From Komagataeibacter sucrofermentans DSM 15973 (lineage in GTDB: Bacteria; Pseudomonadota; Alphaproteobacteria; Acetobacterales; Acetobacteraceae), in assembly GCF_040581405.1 (NCBI RefSeq), contig NZ_CP137157.1, positions 2,189,001 to 2,253,000 of the forward strand: a stretch of DNA of 64,000 bases, in the 5' to 3' direction. The position numbers and the translations under genes were made by a program. Position 1 is the first letter of the stretch. Each line of letters begins with the position of its first letter. A model generated the notes under the pieces. That model had not been told where the DNA came from. It saw nothing but the letters and a program-made list of their open reading frames with translations, and did no database searches. Below, piece after piece: positions 55,548 through 64,000 of this stretch.

Positions 55548-56417
55548 TCAGGTTGTTTTTGCGTCCCCGCCTGCAAATCCGGCCAGGAACACTCCGGCCT
55601 CATCCGCCATGGCAATGCAGGCGGCGGGATCGGTAATAAGCGTGGCCCCGGCCTCGATGGCAATGCCACGCAGTCCTGCCGCCACCACGCCAGAGACCGT
55701 GCGCGGCCCGATGGTGGGCAGGTCGGCGCGGCGCTCCTGGCCGGGCTTGGCCATTTTGACCAGAACGCCGCCGGGTCGGTCGGGTTGCCGCAACGTGCCC
55801 ACGCGCCCGAGCATGCAATCGGTGCCTTCCAGTGCCTCGACCGCCAGCACCAGCCCACCCTGCACCACGCAGCCCTGCCCGATATCAAGCGCACCCAACT
55901 GGCGCACCACCCGGCGGCCAAGCTCCATGTCGGCCAGGGCAGCGTCATCAGGCGCGTACTGCCCCATCGCGCCCTGACGGGCCACGGAACCGGCAAGATA
56001 TTCATGCGCGCCGCGAATGGTGAAGCCTTCCTCGCCCAGCACGCGCACGATTGCGCCAAGCAGGCCGTCATCGCCCGCGAACAGGGCCTTGCCGATGCGC
56101 GCGAGAATGCGGGCACCCGTGGCATCAGGCCGTAAATTGACAAGGGAAGGCCGCCGCACCGGGCCAATCAGCACCAAGTCACGGCAGCCATGTTCATGCA
56201 GGGCGGACAGGATTTCACCCGCCGCGGCAAGGCGGATCATGCGGTGGGGCCAGGGGCCGATCACATCCGGCTCGGCAAACCCCTGAAAGCCGACAATAAA
56301 GACCTGCCCCCCCGCCTGCGTTACCGCGCGGGCCACCTGCCCGGGCAGCGGGCCGCCACCGGCAAGGATACCGACACACTGCCCCGCAAGCCGACCGGCT
56401 TCCCGCTCAGGCGCCAT
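55548..56417 (-). CDS. lpxI: UDP-2,3-diacylglucosamine pyrophosphatase LpxI
   Basis: LpxI hydrolyses UDP-diacylglucosamine to lipid X, the fourth step of lipid A synthesis, in bacteria that lack LpxH. The 289-residue protein has the family's start [20 protein letters not shown], the middle [16 protein letters not shown], and the C-terminal catalytic domain with [29 protein letters not shown] and [16 protein letters not shown] 56417 lies in the 3' end of lpxA (11-base overlap). The usual next gene, lpxB, is not here: gloA follows. Confidence 0.93.
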   Translation of the reverse strand: MAPEREAGRLAGQCVGILAGGGPLPGQVARAVTQAGGQVFIVGFQGFAEPDVIGPWPHRMIRLAAAGEILSALHEHGCRDLVLIGPVRRPSLVNLRPDATGARILARIGKALFAGDDGLLGAIVRVLGEEGFTIRGAHEYLAGSVARQGAMGQYAPDDAALADMELGRRVVRQLGALDIGQGCVVQGGLVLAVEALEGTDCMLGRVGTLRQPDRPGGVLVKMAKPGQERRADLPTIGPRTVSGVVAAGLRGIAIEAGATLITDPAACIAMADEAGVFLAGFAGGDAKTT

Positions 56418-57300
56418 CGCTCTCGATCATGTCGCCGCCCTGCACGCGCACAAGCCCGCGATGGCTGGGAGCTGCGATAAAATCGAGAATTTCAACCACG
56501 CGCGCATCATCGGCATAGGTCTTGCGCACATGCTCGAGCCGGGTCTGGAACACGGTGCCGGTGGCATGGGCCGCCTTGGGGTATAGCCCACGGAAGGCCT
56601 GGCGCATGCGCCGGATCTCGTCGGGCTGCACGCCGTTGCGCCGCAGCCAGATCCAGTGCAGCCCCACCAGCCGCGCCCGGTTGCCCAGCACGCTGCCATA
56701 CGGGATCACATCGGCTTCCACGCCGCACACGCCGCCCACAAGCGCTGCATGCCCGATGCGCACGAACTGGTGCAGCGCCGCAGCGCCCATGATGCGGGCA
56801 TCATCACCAATCGTGACATGACCGCCCATGACCACGTTATTGACGATGATCACCCCACGCCCGAGCGTGCAGTCATGCGCCACATGGGAGTTGGCCATGA
56901 TCAGGCAGTCCGGCCCGATGCGGGTGACGCCCGTGCCGGTGGCCGTGCCACGATGGATGGTTACGTTTTCACGGATGATGGTCCGGGGCCCCACCACGCA
57001 TGCGGTCGGCTCGCCCCTGTATTTCAGATCCTGCGGCGCCATGCCCACGGTGGTGAACGGGTAGCACACGACCCCTTCGCCCAGCGTGGTATGCCCGTCA
57101 ATCACCACATGCGAGATCAGTTCGACATTATCGCCAATCTCGACATCCGGCCCGACCGTGCACCACGGCCCGATCCGGACCCCGCTGCCAATGCGCGCCC
57201 GGCTGGAAACAATGGACGACGGATGGATTTCAGGCGCTTTGTCACGCCGTTCATCCAGTTGGGTACCGTTAGATGAACTTCCTGCCAGAATAGCCTCCAT
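56407..57300 (-). CDS. lpxA: UDP-N-acetylglucosamine acyltransferase LpxA
   Basis: LpxA puts the first 3-hydroxyacyl chain on UDP-GlcNAc for lipid A. The 297-residue protein has the hexapeptide left-handed beta helix (IHPSSIVSSRARIGSGVRIG to HQFVRIGHAALVGGVCG), the catalytic His in NSHVAHDCTLG-like (IMANSHVAHDCTLGRGV), and a C-terminal helical domain (GLHWIWLRRNGVQPDEIRRM). It has an N-terminal extension of about 25 residues and a C-terminal tail compared with E. coli (262). ATG 57300. It overlaps lpxI by 11 bases and stands 60 bases after fabZ. Confidence 0.94.
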   Translation of the reverse strand: MEAILAGSSSNGTQLDERRDKAPEIHPSSIVSSRARIGSGVRIGPWCTVGPDVEIGDNVELISHVVIDGHTTLGEGVVCYPFTTVGMAPQDLKYRGEPTACVVGPRTIIRENVTIHRGTATGTGVTRIGPDCLIMANSHVAHDCTLGRGVIIVNNVVMGGHVTIGDDARIMGAAALHQFVRIGHAALVGGVCGVEADVIPYGSVLGNRARLVGLHWIWLRRNGVQPDEIRRMRQAFRGLYPKAAHATGTVFQTRLEHVRKTYADDARVVEILDFIAAPSHRGLVRVQGGDMIESDGA

Positions 57301-57360
57301 CCCCGCAAGTAACTATGGCTTCGAAAACCGCAGCCGCACAGCGGCCCGTTCCCTGCGGGA

Positions 57361-57888
57361 TTACCCCATGATCATGGCGCTGAACGTCGCCTCGGCAACG
57401 GACACGCCATCAACGCGCGCAACGCCCTTGAACTTCCAGACATTGGCGCGGCTGCGTTCCTTCTCCACATGAATGTGTAGCTGGTCGCCCGGGCCTACGG
57501 GGCGGCGGAACTTCGCGCCATCAATGGTCATGAAATAGACCAGCTTGCCCTCGAAGGCCTGCCCGAGCGTCAGCACCACGAGGGTTGCTGCGGTCTGGGC
57601 CATCGCCTCGATGATGAGCACGCCCGGCATGACGGGGCGGGCAGGAAAATGCCCCTGGAAATGCGGCTCGTTGACCGTGACATTCTTGATGCCGACCGCC
57701 GACTGCCCCAGCACGATATCGACCATGCGGTCAATCAGCAGGAACGGATAGCGATGGGGAATCGCTTCCATGATCCGCATGATGTCAATCGATTCCAGGG
57801 TCGCAGGCTTTGCGTCCGCTGGCAGTGCCTCTACTTCTTTATCCACGTCGTCCAACCACTTGTTCGGTAAGGAGGGAAAGCCTGCCAC
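57361..57888 (-). CDS. fabZ: 3-hydroxyacyl-ACP dehydratase FabZ
   Basis: FabZ removes water from 3-hydroxyacyl-ACP in fatty acid elongation and competes with LpxA/LpxD for the same substrate. The 175-residue hot-dog protein has the catalytic His in [13 protein letters not shown] and Glu in [16 protein letters not shown], plus [14 protein letters not shown]. The start is uncertain: GTG 57888 gives the longest form, while GTG 57846 would give 161 residues closer to the family. It is between lpxD and lpxA, the standard place, 51 bases after the lpxD stop. Confidence 0.94.
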   Translation of the reverse strand: MAGFPSLPNKWLDDVDKEVEALPADAKPATLESIDIMRIMEAIPHRYPFLLIDRMVDIVLGQSAVGIKNVTVNEPHFQGHFPARPVMPGVLIIEAMAQTAATLVVLTLGQAFEGKLVYFMTIDGAKFRRPVGPGDQLHIHVEKERSRANVWKFKGVARVDGVSVAEATFSAMIMG

Positions 57889-57939
57889 CAGATGGGCCAG
57901 GCGCCTCCTACCGGTTGAATATCTGATGACGTCTGGCGA

Positions 57940-59022
57940 TCAGGCCTTGTCAGCCTTTTCCCCGCCGCCATCCTGCGTCGTTTTCCTGGCCATTCGACGC
58001 AGAAAGGCCACGTTCCGGAAAAATTCCCGGAAAGGCATCGCCGGACTGCCGATCACGTCGGCCCCGGCATCCACATCGGACATGACACCACACTGCGCCC
58101 CGATCCGGGCCTTGGCACCGATCTTGATGTGTCCGATCAGCCCGGCCTGCGCCGCGACGGTCACGAAATCACCCAGTTCGGTGGAACCGGAAATCCCCGC
58201 CTGGGACACGACGATACAGCAGCGTCCCAGCCGTGCATTATGGCCAATCTGCACCAGATTGTCGAGGCGCGAGCCTGCGCCGATCACCGTATCACGGATC
58301 GACCCGCGATCCACCGTGGAATTGGCGCCGATCTCGACCCCGTCTTCCAGAATGACACGGCCAAGCTGCGGCACATTCTCGAAGCCTTCGGGCGTGACGG
58401 CAAAGCCGAACCCGTCCTGACCGATACGCGCGCCGGGCAGCAGGGTCACCCGCTCGCCCAGCAGCGCGTGCGAGATGGCGACATGCGCGCCAATGCGGCA
58501 GCGCGCGCCGATCTCGACACCCGCGCCAATGCTGACATGGGTGCCGATATCCACCCCCGCCCCCACGCGCACCCGCTCACCGAGCACGGCAAACGCGCCA
58601 ATGGCGGCGGTAGGATCGATCTCGCAGCCCGCGCCGATCACGGCGGTAGGGTGAATGCCGGGCGCCACCGGCGGCGCGGGATAGAACAGGGCGGCAATGC
58701 GCGCCCAGGCCTGATACGGCGCGCGCGACACCAGCACCGCCGCATGCGCGGGCACCTTGTCCGCAAAGGCGGGGGCCACGATCACGGCCCCTGCGTCCGT
58801 GCCTTCAAGCAGGGGCAGGTAACGCCGGTTATCAAGAAAACTGACCTGCGCGCGCGTGGCGGATTGCAGGGGCGCTATGCCGGTAAACCGGCGCGCCTCA
58901 CCACCATCCTTCGCTGCACGCAGCTCGGCCCCGCTACACCGGGCCAGGTCAGCCAGCTCAAAAGGCCCCTGCGTGACAAAGAAGCGTGGATCGCCCGGTA
59001 TGTTGTCCGGCGTCACTGTCAT
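57940..59022 (-). CDS. lpxD: UDP-3-O-acylglucosamine N-acyltransferase LpxD
   Basis: LpxD adds the second 3-hydroxyacyl chain in lipid A synthesis. The 360-residue protein has an N-terminal uridine-binding domain (RFTGIAPLQSATRAQVSFLD, about 1-110), then the hexapeptide helix (GIHPTAVIGAGCEIDPTAAI onward) with the catalytic-His region LVQIGHNARLGRCCIVVSQA and the last coil IGAKARIGAQCGVMSDVDAG. ATG 59022 was chosen; the frame upstream shadows the ompH gene. It follows ompH by ten bases. The C-terminal 30 residues are basic and variable. Confidence 0.95.
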   Translation of the reverse strand: MTVTPDNIPGDPRFFVTQGPFELADLARCSGAELRAAKDGGEARRFTGIAPLQSATRAQVSFLDNRRYLPLLEGTDAGAVIVAPAFADKVPAHAAVLVSRAPYQAWARIAALFYPAPPVAPGIHPTAVIGAGCEIDPTAAIGAFAVLGERVRVGAGVDIGTHVSIGAGVEIGARCRIGAHVAISHALLGERVTLLPGARIGQDGFGFAVTPEGFENVPQLGRVILEDGVEIGANSTVDRGSIRDTVIGAGSRLDNLVQIGHNARLGRCCIVVSQAGISGSTELGDFVTVAAQAGLIGHIKIGAKARIGAQCGVMSDVDAGADVIGSPAMPFREFFRNVAFLRRMARKTTQDGGGEKADKA

Positions 59023-59032
59023 GAAACGAACC

Positions 59033-59887
59033 TTAATGCTTGGCGGGTGCTGTAGCCGCCGGAGCGGGTGCGGGCCTGTCGGCATCGGCCGTGGTGGGCA
59101 TGGTGCCCGATTTTGCCAGCACTTCAGGGTCGGCATCCGCTGCGGGGATGAAGACGGTAGGCAGCACCGCGTTGAGCTGGGTTGCCACCTGCTGCGTGAT
59201 GTCAAGCGGCTCCTGGCTCAGGGCCACCTGCTCGCGGTGCAGCACAAGGTTCATGCTGCGGCTCGCGGCCACCTGGCGAATGATCTGGACCAGTTCACGC
59301 TCGATCTGGCCAAGCGCCACCTGGGCTGCCTCCTGGATCACGCGGTTGCGGTTGCGAAAATCCTTCTGCGCCGCCATGACCCGCTCCTGCAGCTTGCGCT
59401 CCTGGGCCTGGATCTGGTCCGACGACATGGTCTTCGCCTGGCCCTGCAGCTTCTGCTGCTCATCGCGCCAGCCCGCCTGCTCCTTCTGCGCCTCGCGCGC
59501 GAGGTCATCACGCCGGGCGCCAAGCACGCGCTCGGCCTGCTGGGCCGCACTCGACAGGCGCATCACCTCGGGCACGCTGATCACGCCAATAACGGGTGCC
59601 GGCGGCGGCGCGCTCTTGGGCACGTCAGGCGCCTTGGGCACGGGCGGCAGCGGCAGGATCGGCGGATTCTGGGACTGCGCTTCCTCCGTATCGACCGGGG
59701 CAGCGGCGAGCGGCATGGGCGGAGCCGCCTCATGCTGGGGGGCACGGGCTGCGGGCTGCGCGGCCTTGGGCACGAACCACCCGGCATTGCCGCCGGTTCC
59801 CTGCGCATGCGCGCTCGATACAGCCTGATATCCCCACCCGAGCAGAGCGGTTGCGGCAAGCAGACGGATGCCGGATTTACGCAACAT
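59033..59887 (-). CDS. Periplasmic OmpH/Skp-like chaperone
   Basis: This 284-residue protein has a signal peptide (MLRKSGIRLLAATALLGWGY, cleavage near SSAHA, residue 27). A Pro/Ala-rich linker runs to about residue 105, followed by an OmpH/Skp domain (IGVISVPEVMRLSSAAQQAE onward). That domain has a long coiled coil (QQKLQGQAKTMSSDQIQAQE) and the tail MNLVLHREQVALSQEPLDIT typical of Skp-family ends. Skp holds unfolded outer membrane proteins on the way to BamA, which is the gene just upstream (seven bases). The N-terminal and C-terminal Pro/Ala extensions are much longer than in E. coli Skp (161). Confidence 0.9.
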   Translation of the reverse strand: MLRKSGIRLLAATALLGWGYQAVSSAHAQGTGGNAGWFVPKAAQPAARAPQHEAAPPMPLAAAPVDTEEAQSQNPPILPLPPVPKAPDVPKSAPPPAPVIGVISVPEVMRLSSAAQQAERVLGARRDDLAREAQKEQAGWRDEQQKLQGQAKTMSSDQIQAQERKLQERVMAAQKDFRNRNRVIQEAAQVALGQIERELVQIIRQVAASRSMNLVLHREQVALSQEPLDITQQVATQLNAVLPTVFIPAADADPEVLAKSGTMPTTADADRPAPAPAATAPAKH

Positions 59888-59894
59888 TATCACC

Positions 59895-62354
59895 TCAGAA
59901 TTGTTGGCCGAAGCCGAAGCGGAGCAGCTGGGTCCTGTCATTGGTTCCCTTGTGCAGGGGAACACCCAGATCGATATTCACAAGACCGAACGGACTCTTC
60001 CACGCAATGCCCACGCCTGTCGAGACAACAGGCGTCAGCGTATCGTCATAGACCGGCGTATATTTCGGCCAGTCCTTCATGGAGGTGTAGCGACGGCGCA
60101 CGCGCAGGCCGTCAAGGCCACCCATATCCACGAAGTAACGCCCCTTGATGCCCATGGCCGAGGCAAACGGAATGGGGAAGTCCACCTGCGCCGAGGCCGT
60201 GTACATGAACCGGCCGCCAAGGAAGTCCTGCTGCGAATGCATCGGATGCCCGTCACGTGCGGGAATCGCGTAGCTTCGCGGCCCGACGCCACCATCCATG
60301 AAGCCGCGCAGCGAGTTACCACCAAGGTAGAAGTTATCGATGATGTCGCTACGGCCGCCGCCCCAGTTCACGATCTCGCCCGCGCCGCCACGGAAGCTGA
60401 CGGTCCATTCATGGTTACCCATGATGCTGTCGAGCGGGATATAGTAGGCGGCATCGACCTTGCCACGCACATAGCGCTCGTTACCACCGATACCCGCGAA
60501 GTCACCGCCCACGCGTACCACGAAACCTTTATGCGGCTGCTGCCGCCGGTCGCGTGTATCATATGTCAGGGTGGTACTCAGCTGCGACAGCAGCGACCAG
60601 CCGGACTGATCCTGCACGTAGTACGATGAATCCGACCACGTATCGTCCACCTGCCGGTCGGTCAGCGTATAGTTCCACGACTGCGACAGATGGTTGTTGT
60701 AGGAATAACCCATCCGCAGCGTGATGCCATACCGGCCTTCAGAATAGCTCTGATAGGTCATGTAATGGTTCTGCATGCCGAAGATGTCGATGCCGGCCAC
60801 GAGGTTGCGGTTGAGGAAATACGGGTCGGTCAGCGAGATGTCGGCCTGGTCTTCATAATACGCGGCAGTGCCGGTGAAGCCGGCATCAATGCCGGTGCCG
60901 AGCAGGTTATGCTGCTTGAGGCCAAGGTTGCCGAGCACGCCGGCATCGGTCGAATAACCGCCACCAAGCGAGAACTCGCCGGTGGGCTTTTCCACCACGT
61001 CAGCCGAGATGTTGACCTTGTCCGGCGCGGAACCCGGGGTCTGGTCGATCGACACGGTCTTGAAGAAGCCGAGATCTTCAAGAATCATCTTGGAATATTT
61101 GCGGTCGAGCGGGGTGTACGGGTCGCCTTCGGCCATGGGCAGCTGGCGGCGGATCACCTTGTCCTCGGTAATGGTGTTGCCATTGATGTCGATGCGCTCG
61201 ACATACATCCGCGGCCCTTCGCTGATGTCAAACAGCAGGTTGACGGTGCGCTTTTCAGGGTTGCGGGCAATCTCGGGGTGCACCATGGCAAAGGGATAGC
61301 CCTTGCCCTGCAGCAGTTCCTGCATGTTGGTGGCGTTATGCTGGATCGCGCTGCCATCGTACCACTGCCCATGGAAGAGCGTGATGTACTTCTTCATCGA
61401 ATCCGCCGAGACGTGCCGCAGCGAGGACTGCACGCTCATCTTGTTCAGGCGGTAGCGCGGGCCTTCTTCCATCGTATAGGTGATGTAGAAGCTCTTGCGG
61501 TCGGGCGAGAGTTCGCCCGTGGCGTTCTTGACCTGAAAATCGACAAAGCCGTTCTTAAGGTAGAAACGATGCAGCAGTTCGGCGTCATATTTGATGCGCT
61601 CGGGGTTGTACTGGTCGCTTGAGGCAAAGAAGCGGTACCACGCCGTCTCCTTCGAAGAGACGATACCCGCGAGCTGCGCGCTGCTGAACGACTTGTTGCC
61701 AACGAACGTGACCTTCTTGATCAGGGTCTTCTGCGCTTCGTTGATATGGAAGATCACATCCACCCGGTTATGCGCGAGCCGGATGATCTGGGGGGTGACG
61801 GTGGCGGCGTAACGCGCCTTTTCGGCATACACGCCCAGAATCTTCTGCCGGTCGGCCGAGATGCCCTGCGGCGAGTAAACCGCGCGCGGACGGAGCGAGA
61901 TGACCTTGGTCAGGTCCTCGTCCTTGGCGGCGTGATTACCCTCGAACACGCTGCGGTTGACGATCGGATTCTCGACCACGTGCACTTCAAGCACGTTGCC
62001 CACGCGCTTGAGCGTCACATCATGGAACAGGCCGGTGGCATAGAGAGTCTTGAGCGAACGGTCGAGCAGATCCTGATTGAACCGGTCACCGGGCTGCACG
62101 ACCATGTAAGACAGGATGGTGCTGGTCTCGATCCGGCTGTTGCCCTTGATGTCAACCGCCTCGATCGGGTCCTCCAGCGGGGGGGGCTTGATCGCCTCGA
62201 CCTGCGGGGCCTGCGCTTCTTCCCCGCCGGCGGGCGCCATCTCTCCGCCGAATGGCGTGTTCTGTGCCGCTTCATCCTGTGCGTAGGCGCCAACGGTCCA
62301 GAACAGCGGCACAACGCAGGCAGACGCAAGCAGCGCTGAACGTTTACTCGACAA
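59895..62354 (-). CDS. bamA: Outer membrane assembly factor BamA
   Basis: BamA folds and inserts beta-barrel proteins into the outer membrane. The 819-residue protein has a signal peptide (ending VGAYA), an acidic linker, five POTRA domains (about 55-410, such as VDIKGNSRIETSTILSYMVV and IDINGNTITEDKVIRRQLPM) and a 16-strand barrel ending in Phe (LLRFGFGQQF). The conserved lid motif is seen as VRGKVDAAYYIPL and LRGFMDGGVGPRS. TTG 62354 is the likely start: GAGGA lies eight bases upstream and no ATG is near. ompH, seven bases downstream, and lpxD follow in the same unit. Confidence 0.96.
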   Translation of the reverse strand: MSSKRSALLASACVVPLFWTVGAYAQDEAAQNTPFGGEMAPAGGEEAQAPQVEAIKPPPLEDPIEAVDIKGNSRIETSTILSYMVVQPGDRFNQDLLDRSLKTLYATGLFHDVTLKRVGNVLEVHVVENPIVNRSVFEGNHAAKDEDLTKVISLRPRAVYSPQGISADRQKILGVYAEKARYAATVTPQIIRLAHNRVDVIFHINEAQKTLIKKVTFVGNKSFSSAQLAGIVSSKETAWYRFFASSDQYNPERIKYDAELLHRFYLKNGFVDFQVKNATGELSPDRKSFYITYTMEEGPRYRLNKMSVQSSLRHVSADSMKKYITLFHGQWYDGSAIQHNATNMQELLQGKGYPFAMVHPEIARNPEKRTVNLLFDISEGPRMYVERIDINGNTITEDKVIRRQLPMAEGDPYTPLDRKYSKMILEDLGFFKTVSIDQTPGSAPDKVNISADVVEKPTGEFSLGGGYSTDAGVLGNLGLKQHNLLGTGIDAGFTGTAAYYEDQADISLTDPYFLNRNLVAGIDIFGMQNHYMTYQSYSEGRYGITLRMGYSYNNHLSQSWNYTLTDRQVDDTWSDSSYYVQDQSGWSLLSQLSTTLTYDTRDRRQQPHKGFVVRVGGDFAGIGGNERYVRGKVDAAYYIPLDSIMGNHEWTVSFRGGAGEIVNWGGGRSDIIDNFYLGGNSLRGFMDGGVGPRSYAIPARDGHPMHSQQDFLGGRFMYTASAQVDFPIPFASAMGIKGRYFVDMGGLDGLRVRRRYTSMKDWPKYTPVYDDTLTPVVSTGVGIAWKSPFGLVNIDLGVPLHKGTNDRTQLLRFGFGQQF

Positions 62355-62504
62355 TATCGCTATTCCTCACCACTCGGCATGCGGATCAGCCATGCATTAA
62401 GACCGGATGGAGGGCCGGCTCCCTTCCTGTCATGTATCAGCCTTGGTGGCGCACCTATCCGATATACACCACAATGTGCAAGCACTTGTATCACTCAGTG
62501 CACC

Positions 62505-63614
62505 TTACCCGTGTCCAGCGCGCGAGGCGAGCCACTGAAATAGCCCAAAATGTGACAGGTCGTTAAATGTCGAAAACAGGAACAGCCCGGCAATGAGGGC
62601 AAAGCCAACCTGAAAGCTGACTTCCTGCACCCGGCGTGAAACCGGCCGCCCCAGAATAGCCTCAAAAATATAAAATACCAGCCGTCCGCCATCAAGAATC
62701 GGCACCGGGAACAGGTTGATCAGGCCAAGATTGATCGACAGCAGCGCCATGAAGGAAACGAGGCTCGCAACACCATACTGCGCCACCTGCCCCGACATCT
62801 GGGCGATGCGCAGCGGGCCGCCAAGATCCTTGGTGCTGTGCTTGCCGGTAATCATCTGCCACAGCCCGTCGAGTGTCTGGACCGAGACGTTCCACGTCTC
62901 CTGCACCGCCGAGACAAAGGCGCGTGGCAGGGACTGTGGCTTGCCGATTTCAACCGCGAAGACCACGCCAAGCTGGCCGTGCGGCGTACCGCCCTTTTCC
63001 GTAACACTGCCGATATGGATGGGCAGCGTGCTGTCACCGCCATTGCGGTGAATGCCCAGCGTGGTGTCCACGCCCGCGAGCCCGCCCACAAAGGTGCGCA
63101 GGTCGGTTGCGTCACGCACCGCATGGTCGCCCACGCGCGTGATCACGTCGCCCTTTTCCACCCCGGCCACCGCGGCGGAACTTCCCGGCGCCACCACATC
63201 AACCTGATTGAGCACATGAGGCTGGCCAGACGTGGCGTACAGCCCGGTAAACAGCACGATGGCGAGCAGGAAGTTGAAGACAGGTCCCGCCAAGATCACG
63301 ATGGCCCGCGACCCCACCGGCTTGTCATGGAAGGTGCGGCCGGGCTGCCATGCGGCCTTCTGTTCCTCGGTCGCGTCTTCCGGGCCTTCGAATCCATGCG
63401 GGCGCACGTAGCCGCCCAGCGGCACCGGGCACAGGCGCCATTCCGTGCCCACGCTGTCATGCCAGCGCAGCAGCGGGCGGCCGAAACCGATCGAGAACAC
63501 CTCGACATGCACGCCACGCCAGCGGGCGGCAAGATAGTGACCAAGTTCGTGGATGAAGACCAGCACTCCCAACACAAGGGAGAACGCCAGAAGGGTCCGG
63601 ATCAGATCATGCAT
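62505..63614 (-). CDS. rseP: RIP site-2 zinc metalloprotease RseP
   Basis: RseP cuts single-span membrane proteins inside the membrane, including anti-sigma factors and leftover signal peptides. The 369-residue protein has the zinc motif HELGHYLAARWRGV near residue 23, a PDZ domain in the middle (GSSAAVAGVEKGDVITRVGD, near 145), the third-ligand motif NLFPVPILDGGRLVFY near 305, and hydrophobic helices at both ends. E. coli RseP has two PDZ domains; I see only one here, as in many alphaproteobacteria. ATG 63614. It stands between dxr and bamA, the usual place. Confidence 0.95.
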   Translation of the reverse strand: MHDLIRTLLAFSLVLGVLVFIHELGHYLAARWRGVHVEVFSIGFGRPLLRWHDSVGTEWRLCPVPLGGYVRPHGFEGPEDATEEQKAAWQPGRTFHDKPVGSRAIVILAGPVFNFLLAIVLFTGLYATSGQPHVLNQVDVVAPGSSAAVAGVEKGDVITRVGDHAVRDATDLRTFVGGLAGVDTTLGIHRNGGDSTLPIHIGSVTEKGGTPHGQLGVVFAVEIGKPQSLPRAFVSAVQETWNVSVQTLDGLWQMITGKHSTKDLGGPLRIAQMSGQVAQYGVASLVSFMALLSINLGLINLFPVPILDGGRLVFYIFEAILGRPVSRRVQEVSFQVGFALIAGLFLFSTFNDLSHFGLFQWLASRAGHG

Positions 63615-63662
63615 GAATGCTAAGCTATCCCCCGATGGCCGCCGTGACCATCCACAATCACA

Positions 63663-64000
63663 TCAAGCCGCGCGGGCAGCAGTACGCAGGCGGGCGATGC
63701 GACGGGCCTCGCCATCCCAGTGCAGGACTTCTTCCAGCGTATCCGCGCGCTGCGGGCCGATGGACTGCATCACGTCCTCGACGATGCGGGCAATATCAAG
63801 GAAGCCGATTTCGCGCTTGAGGAAGGCCTCGACCGCAATTTCGTTCGCCCCTGACAGGATGGCGGGCATGGCCCCGCCCACGCGCAGGGATTCGCGCGCA
63901 AGGCGCAGCGCGGGGAAGCGGACCTCATCAGGCGCTTCAAAATCAAGCCGGGCCAGGGCCGCAAGGTCAAGCCGGGGCGAGTTGGTGGGCATGCGCCTGG
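63663..64000 (-). CDS. dxr: 1-deoxy-D-xylulose 5-phosphate reductoisomerase, C-terminal part
   Basis: Dxr carries out the second step of the MEP isoprenoid pathway. Only the last 112 codons are in the window; the gene continues past 64000 toward its start. The recognised C-terminal pieces are RLDLAALARLDFEAPDEVRF, GGAMPAILSGANEIAVEAFL and EIGFLDIARIVEDVM, all close to the Dxr consensus. The stop TGA is at 63663-63665, 48 bases before rseP. In many bacteria dxr-rseP-bamA is one conserved run, as here. The isoprenoid route also supplies the farnesyl group used by CtaB. Confidence 0.93.
   Translation of the reverse strand, partial: RRMPTNSPRLDLAALARLDFEAPDEVRFPALRLARESLRVGGAMPAILSGANEIAVEAFLKREIGFLDIARIVEDVMQSIGPQRADTLEEVLHWDGEARRIARLRTAARAA

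Overview
The window is a GC-rich stretch of alphaproteobacterial chromosome. It most likely comes from an acetic acid bacterium (Acetobacteraceae, of the Komagataeibacter/Gluconacetobacter kind). I infer this from base composition, gene order, the protein families present, and a ctaD-ctaB remnant with no other cytochrome c oxidase genes. No species can be named from the sequence alone. I see no transposase, phage gene, rRNA or CRISPR array. Almost all of the DNA is core genome on both strands, broken at both edges (murJ lacks its start, dxr lacks its 5' part).

Layout. 1-9 kb: murJ (partial), mutS, glnD and, convergent with glnD, a TPR/glycosyltransferase-like protein. 9-17 kb (+): M32 carboxypeptidase, a secreted MRJP/yellow-type protein, thrC, an M16 peptidase coupled to pmbA, and a Tim44-domain membrane protein. 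17-29 kb (-): a tiny CoxF-like membrane protein, ctaB, a degenerate ctaD, pmtA, gshB, greB, an aldose epimerase, uvrB, an ABC1 kinase and oligoendopeptidase F. 29-36 kb (-): gltB/gltD glutamate synthase and an NDUFA9-like reductase. 36.4 kb: tRNA-Leu(CAG) with its own promoter and terminator. 36.8-42.4 kb (+): an RNase D-like exonuclease, then kdsD-lptC-lptA-lptB (LPS precursor and transport) and hpf. 42.5-43.4 kb (-): hsp20 and a DUF1150 gene behind a candidate heat-shock promoter. 43.5-46 kb (+): def-fmt-truA. 46-47.4 kb (-): an AT-richer GT-C type glycosyltransferase that looks acquired. 47.7-54.8 kb (-): rpmH-rnpA-yidD-yidC-engB-argB-dapD-dapE plus a membrane protein. 54.9-64 kb: a small histidine-kinase-dimerisation-like protein (+), then gloA and, read from the far end, dxr-rseP-bamA-ompH-lpxD-fabZ-lpxA-lpxI (-).

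The genes form a coherent envelope and growth set. MurJ, KdsD, LptABC, LpxD/A/I, FabZ, BamA, OmpH, RseP, YidC and PmtA all build or insert cell-envelope components. GlnD and GltBD handle nitrogen, and ThrC, ArgB and DapD/E make amino acids. Def, Fmt, TruA, RpmH, RnpA and Hpf serve translation.

The most unusual items are three. First, the CtaD homologue keeps both predicted low-spin haem ligands but has lost most of the O2-reducing centre, and it sits in an operon with an apparently intact haem O synthase. Second, a family of about 80-bp intergenic repeats with terminal inverted repeats and two internal hairpins is present in six copies, all in the same orientation. Third, LptA carries about 145 residues of low-complexity insertion inside its fold.
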